Positions 1-7,055 of a stretch of 15,900 nucleotides of DNA are shown piece after piece. Source of the stretch: Casp-actino8 sp040381935 (lineage in GTDB: Bacteria > Actinomycetota > Acidimicrobiia > Acidimicrobiales > Ilumatobacteraceae); the NCBI GenBank assembly GCA_040381935.1, contig JBEIGJ010000039.1:1-15900 (forward strand), read 5' to 3'. Under the pieces are notes generated by a model. That model saw only the letters and a program-made list of their open reading frames with translations. It did not search any database and was not told the DNA's origin. The translations under genes were made by a program, and so were the position numbers. Positions within the stretch are counted from its first letter, which is position 1; the number at the start of each line of letters is the position of its first letter.

Positions 1-2132
1 ACGTTGCCTTCGGGCCAGTGCACCTGGATCGATCGACGTGGTAGGTCGACGATTTTGGCGCGACCGCTATAGCGACCAATTTTGCTGATGGCCACGATGC
101 GGTCGTCTTGGGCAATGCCCTGCTCTTGCGCATCGTCGGCGCTGATGTAGATGGCATCTCGAGCGGCGCCGGTAAGGGGATCGATCTCTTTGAAGATCAT
201 CGAGTTGAACTGTTTACCGCGGCGGGTGCTGAGGAAGAACTCCTCGGGTGCAAGCACCGTTGGCCGCACATCGAGATTGGTGAATCGGGCGCGTCCACCG
301 GGAAGAGGAAATTCGCCGTCGGCACAGAGATGACGTCCGCCGTACTGCACTGCATCGTGAACGTTCGACAATGTTTCGATGCCGGCATACATCGGCACGA
401 CGCGAGCGATCTCGGCGCGTAAGGCCTGATTATCGTGCCAGTCGAAATAGGGAGCCACCGTCGGGTCCACCCGCGATGCGAGTTCAGCAAAGATCCGCCA
501 TTCGCTGCGGGCTTCGCCGGGCGGGTCGACGATGTGCGGGCTGAAAGCGATTTGTCGTTCCGTCGTCGTACTGGTGCCACCCCCTTCTTGTTCATACCGG
601 GTGGCAGCCGGTAGCAAAATCACGTCATCGCCATCGAGAAACATTTGCGAGGTGAGCACAATGTCTTGGTGGACGCGCAGTGGCACGCGCTCCAGTGCCG
701 CTTGTACTCGGGCGGGATCGGGCATGACGTCGAGGAAATTCGAACCGTCCAAGAAAAGGACGTCGATGCTGTCGTCCTCGGCGCCAAGGACCATTTCGGG
801 AGCAGTGATTCCGCTGTGCTGAGGAACATCGAATCCCCAGAGTTCACCTATCGCCCGTGCCGACTCGGGGCTGATGGTGACGCCACCGGGAAACGCCGTG
901 GCATAGGCGCCCATTTCGGCACCACCTTGGACCCCGGAATGTCCGCGGATGGGCATCAGGCCGGCCCCGTTACGTCCCACATTGCCGCGGGCGAGGGCCA
1001 CATTGACGATGGCCTGCACTCCTTCGACCCCGTACCGATGCTGGGTGATACCCATACTCCAAATGAGAATTGCTGATCGAGCATCAGCGTAGAGATCGGC
1101 AAGTCGGTGCAAAGTTTGTGTCTCGATGCCAGATGCCACCAAGAGTTCATCGAGGGACAACGTCGCGAGATGATCTACGAGAGCATCCCAATCTTGGGTA
1201 TGGGCAGCGATGAATGCGTCATCGACGGCATTGCGTTCGATCAGGACTTTCAAGAGCGCATTGGCGAGAGCGACGTCACCTTCTGGACGAACCGGAACAT
1301 GAAGATCGCACATCTTGGTGCCGAAAAGAAATGATTCTGGTTTTGATGGCACCCAATAGCGATCAAGACCCGGTTCCAAGTAGGGATTGATGACCACAAC
1401 CCGAGCGCCATTTCGTTTGGCCTCATAGAGGTACTTGGTGAAGACCGGTTGGTTATTGGCCACATTGGTGCCCCAGAGAATAATGAGATCGGTTTCGAGT
1501 ACATCTTGCAGACTGCAGGTGCTGGCTGCCACGCCGATCGTGCTCTTCAATCCGATCGTGGACGGTGCATGACAGGTACGCGCCGCCGAGTCGATATTGG
1601 CAATGCCCATGGCACGGGCAGCTTTTCCGGCCACGTAATAGACCTCGTTGGTGAGACCGCGACTCGTGAGATAGATAGCACTGCGATCGGGACCGGCGGC
1701 TCGAATGCCTTGGGCAACGGCGTCCAGGGCTTCATCCCAACTGATGCGATGAAAACCTTTGTCACCGCGACGACGCCGCATGGGATAGGCCAGTCGCCCC
1801 ATCTCGCGTAATTCGGTGCCGCTGCGATGACGTAACCAAGAGACATCGTGCAAAACCGAATGGTCGAAAGCCGGTGCACAGTTGACTTCCAACAATTTCA
1901 GACGCGTGGTGCACAGGTGAATGCCATCGAGGGTCCAGTCATGCCATCCGGCAACCCCTAAGGCGCAACCATCACAGACTCCTTGACTAAGAATCTTCCA
2001 AGCTCGAACCGGAGAACGACGCACATTGACGGCCACCTGCACCATTTCGGCCAGGTGGTTGGGCTTGGTGTGGCCGATCCCATTCGGGGACAGGCTGACC
2101 CATGAGCGCGGGTTCCAGCGACGACTACTCAC
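1..2132 (-). CDS. FdhF/YdeP-family molybdopterin oxidoreductase, 3'-truncated by window edge
   Basis: The minus-strand frame is open from a GTG at 2132 to the left edge: 710 codons seen of a family length I recall as about 750-780. The start MSSRRWNPRSWVSLSPNGIG suits this family, and the preceding in-frame stop is that of the upstream gene. The N-terminus has a cysteine cluster (C53-x2-C56, C74, C85) able to hold one Fe-S cluster; the third cysteine of the classical C-x2-C-x3-C spacing is a valine. The motif RTCHAPSTIGL places C187-H188 where formate dehydrogenases carry their Mo-ligating Cys/Sec and catalytic His. The molybdopterin domain follows, and the MopB-type C-terminal domain begins near residue 630 (RRGKQFNSMIFKEIDPLTGA). 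It is probably cytoplasmic: no signal peptide or Tat motif is seen. It probably oxidises formate or a related small substrate, but several relatives have no proven substrate and no electron-transfer subunit lies nearby. Its family is secure; its reaction is inferred. Confidence 0.9.
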   Translation of the reverse strand, partial: MSSRRWNPRSWVSLSPNGIGHTKPNHLAEMVQVAVNVRRSPVRAWKILSQGVCDGCALGVAGWHDWTLDGIHLCTTRLKLLEVNCAPAFDHSVLHDVSWLRHRSGTELREMGRLAYPMRRRRGDKGFHRISWDEALDAVAQGIRAAGPDRSAIYLTSRGLTNEVYYVAGKAARAMGIANIDSAARTCHAPSTIGLKSTIGVAASTCSLQDVLETDLIILWGTNVANNQPVFTKYLYEAKRNGARVVVINPYLEPGLDRYWVPSKPESFLFGTKMCDLHVPVRPEGDVALANALLKVLIERNAVDDAFIAAHTQDWDALVDHLATLSLDELLVASGIETQTLHRLADLYADARSAILIWSMGITQHRYGVEGVQAIVNVALARGNVGRNGAGLMPIRGHSGVQGGAEMGAYATAFPGGVTISPESARAIGELWGFDVPQHSGITAPEMVLGAEDDSIDVLFLDGSNFLDVMPDPARVQAALERVPLRVHQDIVLTSQMFLDGDDVILLPAATRYEQEGGGTSTTTERQIAFSPHIVDPPGEARSEWRIFAELASRVDPTVAPYFDWHDNQALRAEIARVVPMYAGIETLSNVHDAVQYGGRHLCADGEFPLPGGRARFTNLDVRPTVLAPEEFFLSTRRGKQFNSMIFKEIDPLTGAARDAIYISADDAQEQGIAQDDRIVAISKIGRYSGRAKIVDLPRRSIQVHWPEGN

Positions 2133-2150
2133 CCGAGAGTCCGCCGAGAA

Positions 2151-3479
2151 TCAGATTTCCTGGTAGTACTCGCGGCCGAGATGCGTAATGACATCTTCGC
2201 CCATCATCCAGCGCAACGTGTTCTTCAACTTGGTGAGTTGGATGAACAGATCGTGCTCGGGGTAGAGACCAGGTGCGACCTGTGGGCTCTTGTAGTAGAA
2301 GCTCAACCATTCCTGGATGCCACCCATACCGGCGCGTTGGGCCAAGTCGCTGAACAGGATCAGGTCGAGGGCCAAAGGCGCGGCCAGGATCGAGTCTCGG
2401 CAAAGGAAGTTGACCTTGATCTGCATTGGGTAGCCGAGCCAGCCGGTGATGTCGATGTTGTCCCAACCCTCTTTGGCATCGCCACGGGGTGGGTAGTAGT
2501 TGATCGACACTTTATGGAAGATGTCGCCGTAGAGATCGGGAAACTTCTTGGGCTGCAAGATGTCCTCGAGAACGCCGAGTTTGGATTCCTCTTTGGTCTT
2601 GAAGTTTTCGGGAGCGTCGAGGACTTCACCATCGCGGTTACCGAGAATGTTGGTGCTGTACCACCCCGACAAACCGAGCATGCGGGCCTTCAACATGGGC
2701 GCAAGTACCGTCTTCATCAGGGTTTGGCCCGTTTTGAAGTCCTTGCCGGAAATTGGAATGTTCTTATCGGTGGCGAATTGACGTAGTGCTGGAGCGTCAA
2801 CGGCCAAGTTCGGGGCGCCATTGTTGAAGGGAACCCCTTCCAAGAGGGCCGCGTAGGCATAGAGCTGACAGGGTGAAACTGATTCGTCGTTGGCGTCGAT
2901 GGCCTTTTCGAAGGCTTCGAGGTTCATATGGGCCGGACCGGGTTCGATGAAGATCTCGGTGCTGGCACACCAGATCATGACCAAACGATCGCACTTCTTT
3001 TCTTCTTTGAAGCGGTTGATGTCTTCACGAATGGCTTCGAGCATGGCGCGCTTCGACGTGGTCGGTTTGATGTGATTGCCATCCAGGTTGCGGGCGTACT
3101 TGCGTTCGAAAGCAGCCTGCATCGGGCGCACTTCGCGCAGAGCGTCGCTGACAGATTCGATGTGCTTACCGCTTTCCAGGACTCCGGCCCGACTGGCGGC
3201 CACATATGCGTCGTCGGGGAAGACGTCCCAGGCACCCCACACGATGTCTTCGAGGGCGGCGAGGGGAACGAAATCTTTGATCAGAGGACTGCGGTCCTCA
3301 GTGCGCTTACCCAGACGAATGGTTCCCATTTCGGCCAATGAACCAATGGGCAAGCCGAGTCCTCGTTTTGTGAGTTCCACTCCGGCGATGAGGGTCGAGG
3401 CCACGGCCCCGAGTCCGACAGTGAGCACTCCAAGGCGTCCAGTTGCCGGCGCGACGATGGGAGACGGAGGTTGAGTCAT
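2151..3479 (-). CDS. ino1: inositol-3-phosphate synthase
   Basis: This 442-residue protein converts glucose 6-phosphate to 1L-myo-inositol 3-phosphate using NAD+, the first step to inositol lipids and, in actinobacteria, mycothiol-type thiols. Visible features are an N-terminal Rossmann segment (GVLTVGLGAVASTLIAG, about residues 17-33), the central SGKDFKTGQT block with conserved lysines that belongs to the catalytic domain, the following GWYSTNILGNRDGEVL, and near the C-terminus the NFLCRDSILAAPLALDL block. Length fits the bacterial/archaeal enzymes (about 360-440). The start is the ATG at 3479; a TAnnnT box six bases upstream suggests a leaderless mRNA. The stop lies 18 nt before the GTG of the FdhF/YdeP-like gene, so the two are probably co-transcribed, although no obvious biochemical link explains this. 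Confidence 0.93.
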   Translation of the reverse strand: MTQPPSPIVAPATGRLGVLTVGLGAVASTLIAGVELTKRGLGLPIGSLAEMGTIRLGKRTEDRSPLIKDFVPLAALEDIVWGAWDVFPDDAYVAASRAGVLESGKHIESVSDALREVRPMQAAFERKYARNLDGNHIKPTTSKRAMLEAIREDINRFKEEKKCDRLVMIWCASTEIFIEPGPAHMNLEAFEKAIDANDESVSPCQLYAYAALLEGVPFNNGAPNLAVDAPALRQFATDKNIPISGKDFKTGQTLMKTVLAPMLKARMLGLSGWYSTNILGNRDGEVLDAPENFKTKEESKLGVLEDILQPKKFPDLYGDIFHKVSINYYPPRGDAKEGWDNIDITGWLGYPMQIKVNFLCRDSILAAPLALDLILFSDLAQRAGMGGIQEWLSFYYKSPQVAPGLYPEHDLFIQLTKLKNTLRWMMGEDVITHLGREYYQEI

Positions 3480-3485
3480 ACGGGC

Positions 3486-3491
3486 AGGTTA
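3486..3491 (-). promoter_or_regulatory. candidate -10 box for a leaderless ino1 transcript
   Basis: On the minus strand TAACCT fits the actinobacterial TAnnnT consensus and ends six bases before the ATG. That distance would place transcription initiation at or next to the start codon. No Shine-Dalgarno sequence is seen before the ATG, which agrees. No convincing -35 box is visible. Confidence 0.4.
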
Positions 3492-3501
3492 GGGGGAGAA
3501 A

Positions 3502-3524
3502 GCCCGGGGGACATCATGTCGGGC
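3502..3524. promoter_or_regulatory. palindrome in the ino1/folD divergent promoter region
   Basis: GACAT-c-ATGTC (3510-3520) is a perfect 11-bp palindrome around a central base, flanked by GCCCG (3502-3506) and CGGGC (3520-3524). It lies between the divergent starts of ino1 and folD, where a repressor could control either gene. It could also be chance in GC-rich DNA. Confidence 0.25.
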
Positions 3525-3566
3525 CATCTCGCGTGGAGCCGTAGCATCGGGGAGATGTCGTTGGAG

Positions 3567-4442
3567 ATGGAACGAACCTCAGGTGGTGCGATCTTCATGG
3601 ACGGGAACCGGCTCCGGGATGAAATCGTGGCGGCTTTGGCCCGCACCATCGCCGAGGCCGGATCACCGCCGGTCTGTCTGGCAACGGTGCTGGTCGGAGA
3701 GGATGCTCCGAGCCAGCGCTATGTCCGAAATAAGCACCTTCAGGCGGCCAAGGCCGGTTTGGTGAGCCGTAACGAAGTCCTCGATGCCGGTGTCGGGCAA
3801 GCCGCAGTGGTCGAGACCGTTCGTCGTTTGGCTGCCGATCCGACCGTGCACGGCATCTTGGTACAAAGCCCGCTACCGGCGGGATATGACGAAGAAGCGA
3901 TCTTGGCACTGATTCCGGCGGAGAAGGACGTCGACGGTCTGACGTCGGAATCCATGGGTCGCTTGGTGCGCGGCCTGCCCGGATTAGTGGGTTGCACCCC
4001 CCTGGGGGTGATGCGTCTTTTGGAGCGATATGGCGTGGCGACCAGTGGACAGCGCGCCGTCGTGGTCGGACGGTCGATGCTGGTAGGGATCCCGTTAGCG
4101 CTCTTACTCGCTCGTAAAGGCATCGATGCCACGGTCACCATTGCCCACAGTCGGACCCGAGATTTGGCCGCGGTGTGCAAAGAGGCCGACATTGTTATCG
4201 GAGCTGTGGGTCAGGCCGGATTGATCACCGCCGAGTTCATCAAACCGGGGGCTGCGGTGGTCGATGTGGGAATTTCCCGCACAGCGGCCGGGATCGTGGG
4301 AGATGTGGATTTCGAGGCCGTGCAAGCGGTAGCGGGGGCCATCACCCCCATGCCGGGAGGTACGGGACCGATGACCATTGCCTGTCTTTTGGAGAACACC
4401 GTGACCGCGGCCCGTCTGCAAGGCGCTTTTCCAGTCCGATGA
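3567..4442 (+). CDS. folD: bifunctional methylenetetrahydrofolate dehydrogenase / methenyl-THF cyclohydrolase
   Basis: FolD interconverts 5,10-methylene-, 5,10-methenyl- and 10-formyl-tetrahydrofolate with NADP(H), supplying one-carbon units for purines and formyl-Met. With an ATG at 3567 it is 291 residues, the usual size. The catalytic Tyr/Lys pair is in RYVRNKHLQAA (Y52, K56). GILVQSPLP and the PAEKDVDGL segment shape the folate site, and VVVGRSMLVGIPLA is the Rossmann nucleotide loop. TPMPGGTGPMT is the family signature near the C-terminus. The start is uncertain. The frame is open back to 3471; ATGs at 3555, 3567 and 3597 are possible. I prefer 3567 because FolD needs a short strand before the DG motif (here AIFMDG) and GGGGAG lies 12 nt upstream. 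ATG 3597 has AGGTGG at better spacing but would remove that strand. Confidence 0.95.
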   Translation: MERTSGGAIFMDGNRLRDEIVAALARTIAEAGSPPVCLATVLVGEDAPSQRYVRNKHLQAAKAGLVSRNEVLDAGVGQAAVVETVRRLAADPTVHGILVQSPLPAGYDEEAILALIPAEKDVDGLTSESMGRLVRGLPGLVGCTPLGVMRLLERYGVATSGQRAVVVGRSMLVGIPLALLLARKGIDATVTIAHSRTRDLAAVCKEADIVIGAVGQAGLITAEFIKPGAAVVDVGISRTAAGIVGDVDFEAVQAVAGAITPMPGGTGPMTIACLLENTVTAARLQGAFPVR

Positions 4443-4522
4443 CCTGGGGCCGAACCGCTGAAGGATCCGAAAGGTACTGCCGGTATGAGGTTGCCGATGA
4501 CGGAATGTCCATGGCAGACTGC

Positions 4523-4549
4523 CGGGGATGAACGTTGCAACGATCCCCG
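4523..4549 (+). promoter_or_regulatory. hairpin enclosing the ilv leader-peptide start codon
   Basis: CGGGGAT (4523-4529) and ATCCCCG (4543-4549) are perfectly complementary. The loop contains CGT/ACG (4533-4535 with 4540-4542), which could extend the stem past a three-base bulge. The left arm contains the GGGG and the first two bases of the leader ATG, so folding could hinder initiation on the leader peptide. Confidence 0.4.
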
Positions 4550-4605
4550 CAGTCACGGTTTCCGTGGTTCAGGTCGCTTGTGGCGTTCTCGTAGTACTTC
4601 AGTGA
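4528..4605 (+). CDS. ilvBNC leader peptide, branched-chain-residue rich
   Basis: This is a 25-codon ORF from ATG 4528 to TGA 4603. It encodes nine Val, one Ile and two Leu, 12 branched-chain residues of 25. They are densest in the second half (VSVVQVACGVLVVLQ, residues 11-25). It lies about 135 bases before ilvB, is followed at once by a perfect hairpin and then a terminator-like hairpin, and so has the architecture of a classical attenuation leader. When charged Val/Leu/Ile tRNAs are scarce the ribosome should stall on residues 20-24, next to the first hairpin. No good Shine-Dalgarno sequence is seen apart from GGGG touching the ATG, so initiation may be weak or leaderless. Attenuation of ilvBNC is an established theme in actinobacteria; the peptide itself is inferred from composition and position. 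Confidence 0.75.
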   Translation: MNVATIPAVTVSVVQVACGVLVVLQ

Positions 4606-4629
4606 CGCATTCGCTCGTGCGAATGCGTC
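4604..4629 (+). promoter_or_regulatory. first attenuator hairpin (regions 1:2) of the ilv leader
   Basis: GACGCATTCG (4604-4613) and CGAATGCGTC (4620-4629) form a perfect 10-bp stem with a six-base loop. The left arm begins inside the TGA of the leader peptide. A ribosome that finishes the peptide, or stalls on its last Val codons, therefore covers this arm and controls folding. Confidence 0.7.
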
Positions 4630-4634
4630 GTGTG

Positions 4635-4663
4635 GCCTCCCGGTTGGGGGGCTCTTTCGTTTT
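4635..4663 (+). terminator. ilv leader attenuator: terminator-like hairpin with T-rich tail
   Basis: GCCTCCC (4635-4641) pairs with GGGGGGC (4646-4652), one T-G wobble, across a four-base loop. The tail TCTTTCGTTTT (4653-4663) has eight T in eleven. This resembles an intrinsic terminator with an interrupted U-tract. A competing stem CTCCCGG (4637-4643) with CCGGGAG (4664-4670) would exclude it and is a candidate antiterminator. How translation chooses between the two is not obvious from the sequence. Confidence 0.6.
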
Positions 4664-4741
4664 CCGGGAGCGGATTGTCATCAGAAGTGATCAGTAACAG
4701 GCATTACATCACCCCAGACATCAACAAGAGCAGGAACCGAC

Positions 4742-6496
4742 ATGAGTGAAAAAATCACTGGAGCACAAGCCCTCATCCGATCCCTTGAATTGGAGAACGT
4801 CGACACCATTTTCGGACTCCCCGGCGGATGTATCTTGCCGGCCTACGATCCGTTGTTGGATAGCTCCATTCGCCACATTTTGGTGCGTCATGAGCAGGGC
4901 GCTGGCCATATGGCCGAGGGATACGCCCATGTGACTGGTCGGCCGGGTGTGGCCATGGTGACCAGCGGTCCGGCAGCCACCAACATGGTCACGCCGCTGT
5001 GCGATGCCTATATGGACTCGATTCCGATGATCTGCATCACTGGTCAAGTGTCGACCGGGGCCATTGGTACGGACGCCTTTCAGGAGTGCGACACCGTGGG
5101 TATCACCCGCAGTGTCACCAAGCACAACGAATTGATCATGACCGCCCAAGATATTCCGATGATGGTGCGTCAGGCCTTCCACATCGCCACGACCGGTCGA
5201 CCAGGACCGGTTCTTTTGGATCTTCCCAAGGATGTTCTGCAGAACACCATGACCTGGCATTGGCCTTCCGATCACGATGTTCTCGATTCGTTGCCGGGAT
5301 ATCGACCCACGATGAAGGGTCATCCGCGGATGATCAAAGAGGCAGCTCGGTTGATTCTCGAGGCGAAAGAGCCGGTGCTGTACGTCGGTGGTGGCGTCTT
5401 GAAGGCCCGTGCTGCGGATGCACTACGGGAATTGGCCGAACTCATTGACGTTCCAGTGGTGACGACCTTGATGGCCCGCGGGGCATTTCCCGACGATCAC
5501 CCGTTGTGCCTCGGTATGCCCGGCATGCACGGAAACGCCACAGCCATCACGGCCATGCAAAAGAGCGATCTGTTGATCAACTTGGGGGCCCGTTTCGACG
5601 ACCGAATCACCGGCAAGATTGCGACCTTTGCCCCGGATGCCAAGATCATCCATGTCGATATCGATCCGGCCGAGCAGGGCAAGGTTCGTCGACCCGATGT
5701 TCCCATCGTGGGTGACTGCCGACTGGTGATCGAAGAAATCATCAAGGCCATCAAAGATCTGCTGGCTGGCGGTGAGAAGCAAGCAGATATTTCTGCCTGG
5801 AAGAGCCGAGTGAGTGGTTGGCGGGAACAGTTCCCGCTGTACTACCCGCCGAGTGATCCCGGTGATTCTTTGAAGCCTCAGTTCTGTTTGGAACAACTGC
5901 GAGACAATGCTCCCGAAGGAACGATTCTGTGCTCGGGCGTTGGCCAGCATCAGATGTGGTCATCGCAGTATTGGCATTTCAATGAGCCCTACACCTGGGT
6001 GAATTCCGGTGGACTGGGCACCATGGGCTTTTCGATTCCCGCAGCCATTGGCGCCAAAGTCGGCCGTCCGGACCGCACAGTCTGGGCCGTCGATGGCGAC
6101 GGCTGTTTCCAGATGACTGCTCAAGAATTGGTGACTGCCAGTGTGGAGCGAATTCCGATCAAGGTGGCAGTGCTCAACAACTCGTATTTGGGCATGGTCC
6201 GTCAATGGCAAGAGATGTTCTACGAGGAGCGTTACAGCGAGGTCTATCTCTCTCCAGAACTCCCTGATTTCGTGAAGTGGGCCGAAGCCATGGGCTGTGT
6301 TGGAATTCGGGTCGAGAGTCCCGAAGAAGTGCAGCCGGCAATTGAAAAAGCCAACAGCATTCACGATCGTTCGGTGGTCGTGGAGTTTCGCGTCGATGCC
6401 GGGGAGAAAGTTTTCCCCATGGTGCCAGCCGGCTCCAGCAACGACGACGTCTTGTTGCATCCCAATCAGAACGATCGACGGGAGTTCTTACGATGA
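4742..6496 (+). CDS. ilvB: acetolactate synthase, large (catalytic) subunit
   Basis: This 584-residue ThDP enzyme joins two pyruvates to acetolactate (to Val/Leu), or pyruvate and 2-oxobutyrate to acetohydroxybutyrate (to Ile). Its three domains are in order. The N-terminal Pyr domain has the catalytic glutamate E51 in VRHEQGAGHMAEGYA. The central domain has FAD-type features (GARFDDRITGK). The C-terminal PP domain has the GDG-to-NN ThDP/Mg motif, from GDG at 452-454 to N479-N480. Length fits the family (about 560-620). The ATG at 4742 has AGCAGGA at good spacing. It overlaps ilvN by four bases (ATGA), so the two subunits are probably translationally coupled. The leader at 4528-4670 suggests attenuation by branched-chain aminoacyl-tRNA supply. 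Confidence 0.97.
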   Translation: MSEKITGAQALIRSLELENVDTIFGLPGGCILPAYDPLLDSSIRHILVRHEQGAGHMAEGYAHVTGRPGVAMVTSGPAATNMVTPLCDAYMDSIPMICITGQVSTGAIGTDAFQECDTVGITRSVTKHNELIMTAQDIPMMVRQAFHIATTGRPGPVLLDLPKDVLQNTMTWHWPSDHDVLDSLPGYRPTMKGHPRMIKEAARLILEAKEPVLYVGGGVLKARAADALRELAELIDVPVVTTLMARGAFPDDHPLCLGMPGMHGNATAITAMQKSDLLINLGARFDDRITGKIATFAPDAKIIHVDIDPAEQGKVRRPDVPIVGDCRLVIEEIIKAIKDLLAGGEKQADISAWKSRVSGWREQFPLYYPPSDPGDSLKPQFCLEQLRDNAPEGTILCSGVGQHQMWSSQYWHFNEPYTWVNSGGLGTMGFSIPAAIGAKVGRPDRTVWAVDGDGCFQMTAQELVTASVERIPIKVAVLNNSYLGMVRQWQEMFYEERYSEVYLSPELPDFVKWAEAMGCVGIRVESPEEVQPAIEKANSIHDRSVVVEFRVDAGEKVFPMVPAGSSNDDVLLHPNQNDRREFLR

Positions 6497-7053
6497 GCAC
6501 GACCAGTAGTTCTTTGCCGTCATCGGCTCCTTCGACCCATCACATCTTGTCGGTGCTGGTGCAGAACCGACCCGGCGTTTTGGCCCGCGTCGCCAGCCTG
6601 TTCGCGCGCCGCGGCTACAACATTTTCAGTTTGGCAGTGGCGCCAACCGAAGACACCGAACTGTCACGTATCACGATCGTGGTCAATGTGGAGTCGTCGC
6701 CTTTGGAGCAGATCGTCAAACAACTGTTCAAGCTCATCGATGTGGTGAAGATCAGTGAACTCGATCCTCGGCGCTCGGTGGAACGCGAGCTGATGATGGC
6801 CACAGTCAAGGTTCCTGCTGAAGAGCGCGGCCAAATCGTGGAATTGACCAACATCTTCGAAGGAAAGATCCTGGCTGTGGGTGTTGATGCGCTCACGGTG
6901 TCATTAGAAGGAAGTCCCGGCAAAATCGATGACTTCGAAGAACTTCTGCGGGGGTACGGCATCGTCGAACTTCAGCGGACAGGACGTGTGGCGTTACCCA
7001 AACTCGACAAAGAGGCGCGACAGCGCACTCAGAAATATGGAAAGGCAAGCTAA
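6493..7053 (+). CDS. ilvN: acetolactate synthase, small (regulatory) subunit
   Basis: This 186-residue subunit activates IlvB and confers feedback inhibition by valine. After a Ser/Thr-rich tail of about 15 residues comes an ACT domain (about 16-90). It opens with HHILSVLVQNRPGVLARVASLF; N25-R26-P27-G28 is the effector-binding turn. The C-terminal half (about 90-175; ELMMATVKV to GRVALPK) is the usual second ALS small-subunit domain. The size is typical of the actinobacterial/IlvH type. The ATG overlaps the ilvB stop as ATGA and has GGGAG about nine bases upstream. Only two bases separate its stop from ilvC. Confidence 0.96.
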   Translation: MSTTSSSLPSSAPSTHHILSVLVQNRPGVLARVASLFARRGYNIFSLAVAPTEDTELSRITIVVNVESSPLEQIVKQLFKLIDVVKISELDPRRSVERELMMATVKVPAEERGQIVELTNIFEGKILAVGVDALTVSLEGSPGKIDDFEELLRGYGIVELQRTGRVALPKLDKEARQRTQKYGKAS

Positions 7054-7055
7054 CC

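Noticed and set aside
108..1811. Plus-strand ORFs (104, 143, 75, 120 codons) across the left end
   Set aside because: The minus strand carries one continuous, clearly homologous FdhF/YdeP-type frame through the whole region, so these are shadows.
2181..3474. Several plus-strand ORFs (60-201 codons) opposite the inositol-phosphate synthase gene
   Set aside because: They lie wholly within a well-supported minus-strand gene, look like no family and lack ribosome binding sites; they arise from GC-biased codon use.
4485..4697. 70-codon plus-strand ORF across the ilv leader region
   Set aside because: It is Arg/Ser-rich with no family features and runs through both attenuator hairpins; the Val-rich ORF in another frame explains the region better.
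4443..4741. T-box leader before ilvB
   Set aside because: No T-box (antiterminator) consensus or specifier-loop structure is seen; the leader peptide and hairpins fit ribosome-mediated attenuation instead.
4721..5323. 200-codon minus-strand ORF opposite the start of ilvB
   Set aside because: It is a shadow of ilvB: no family resemblance and no plausible start signal.
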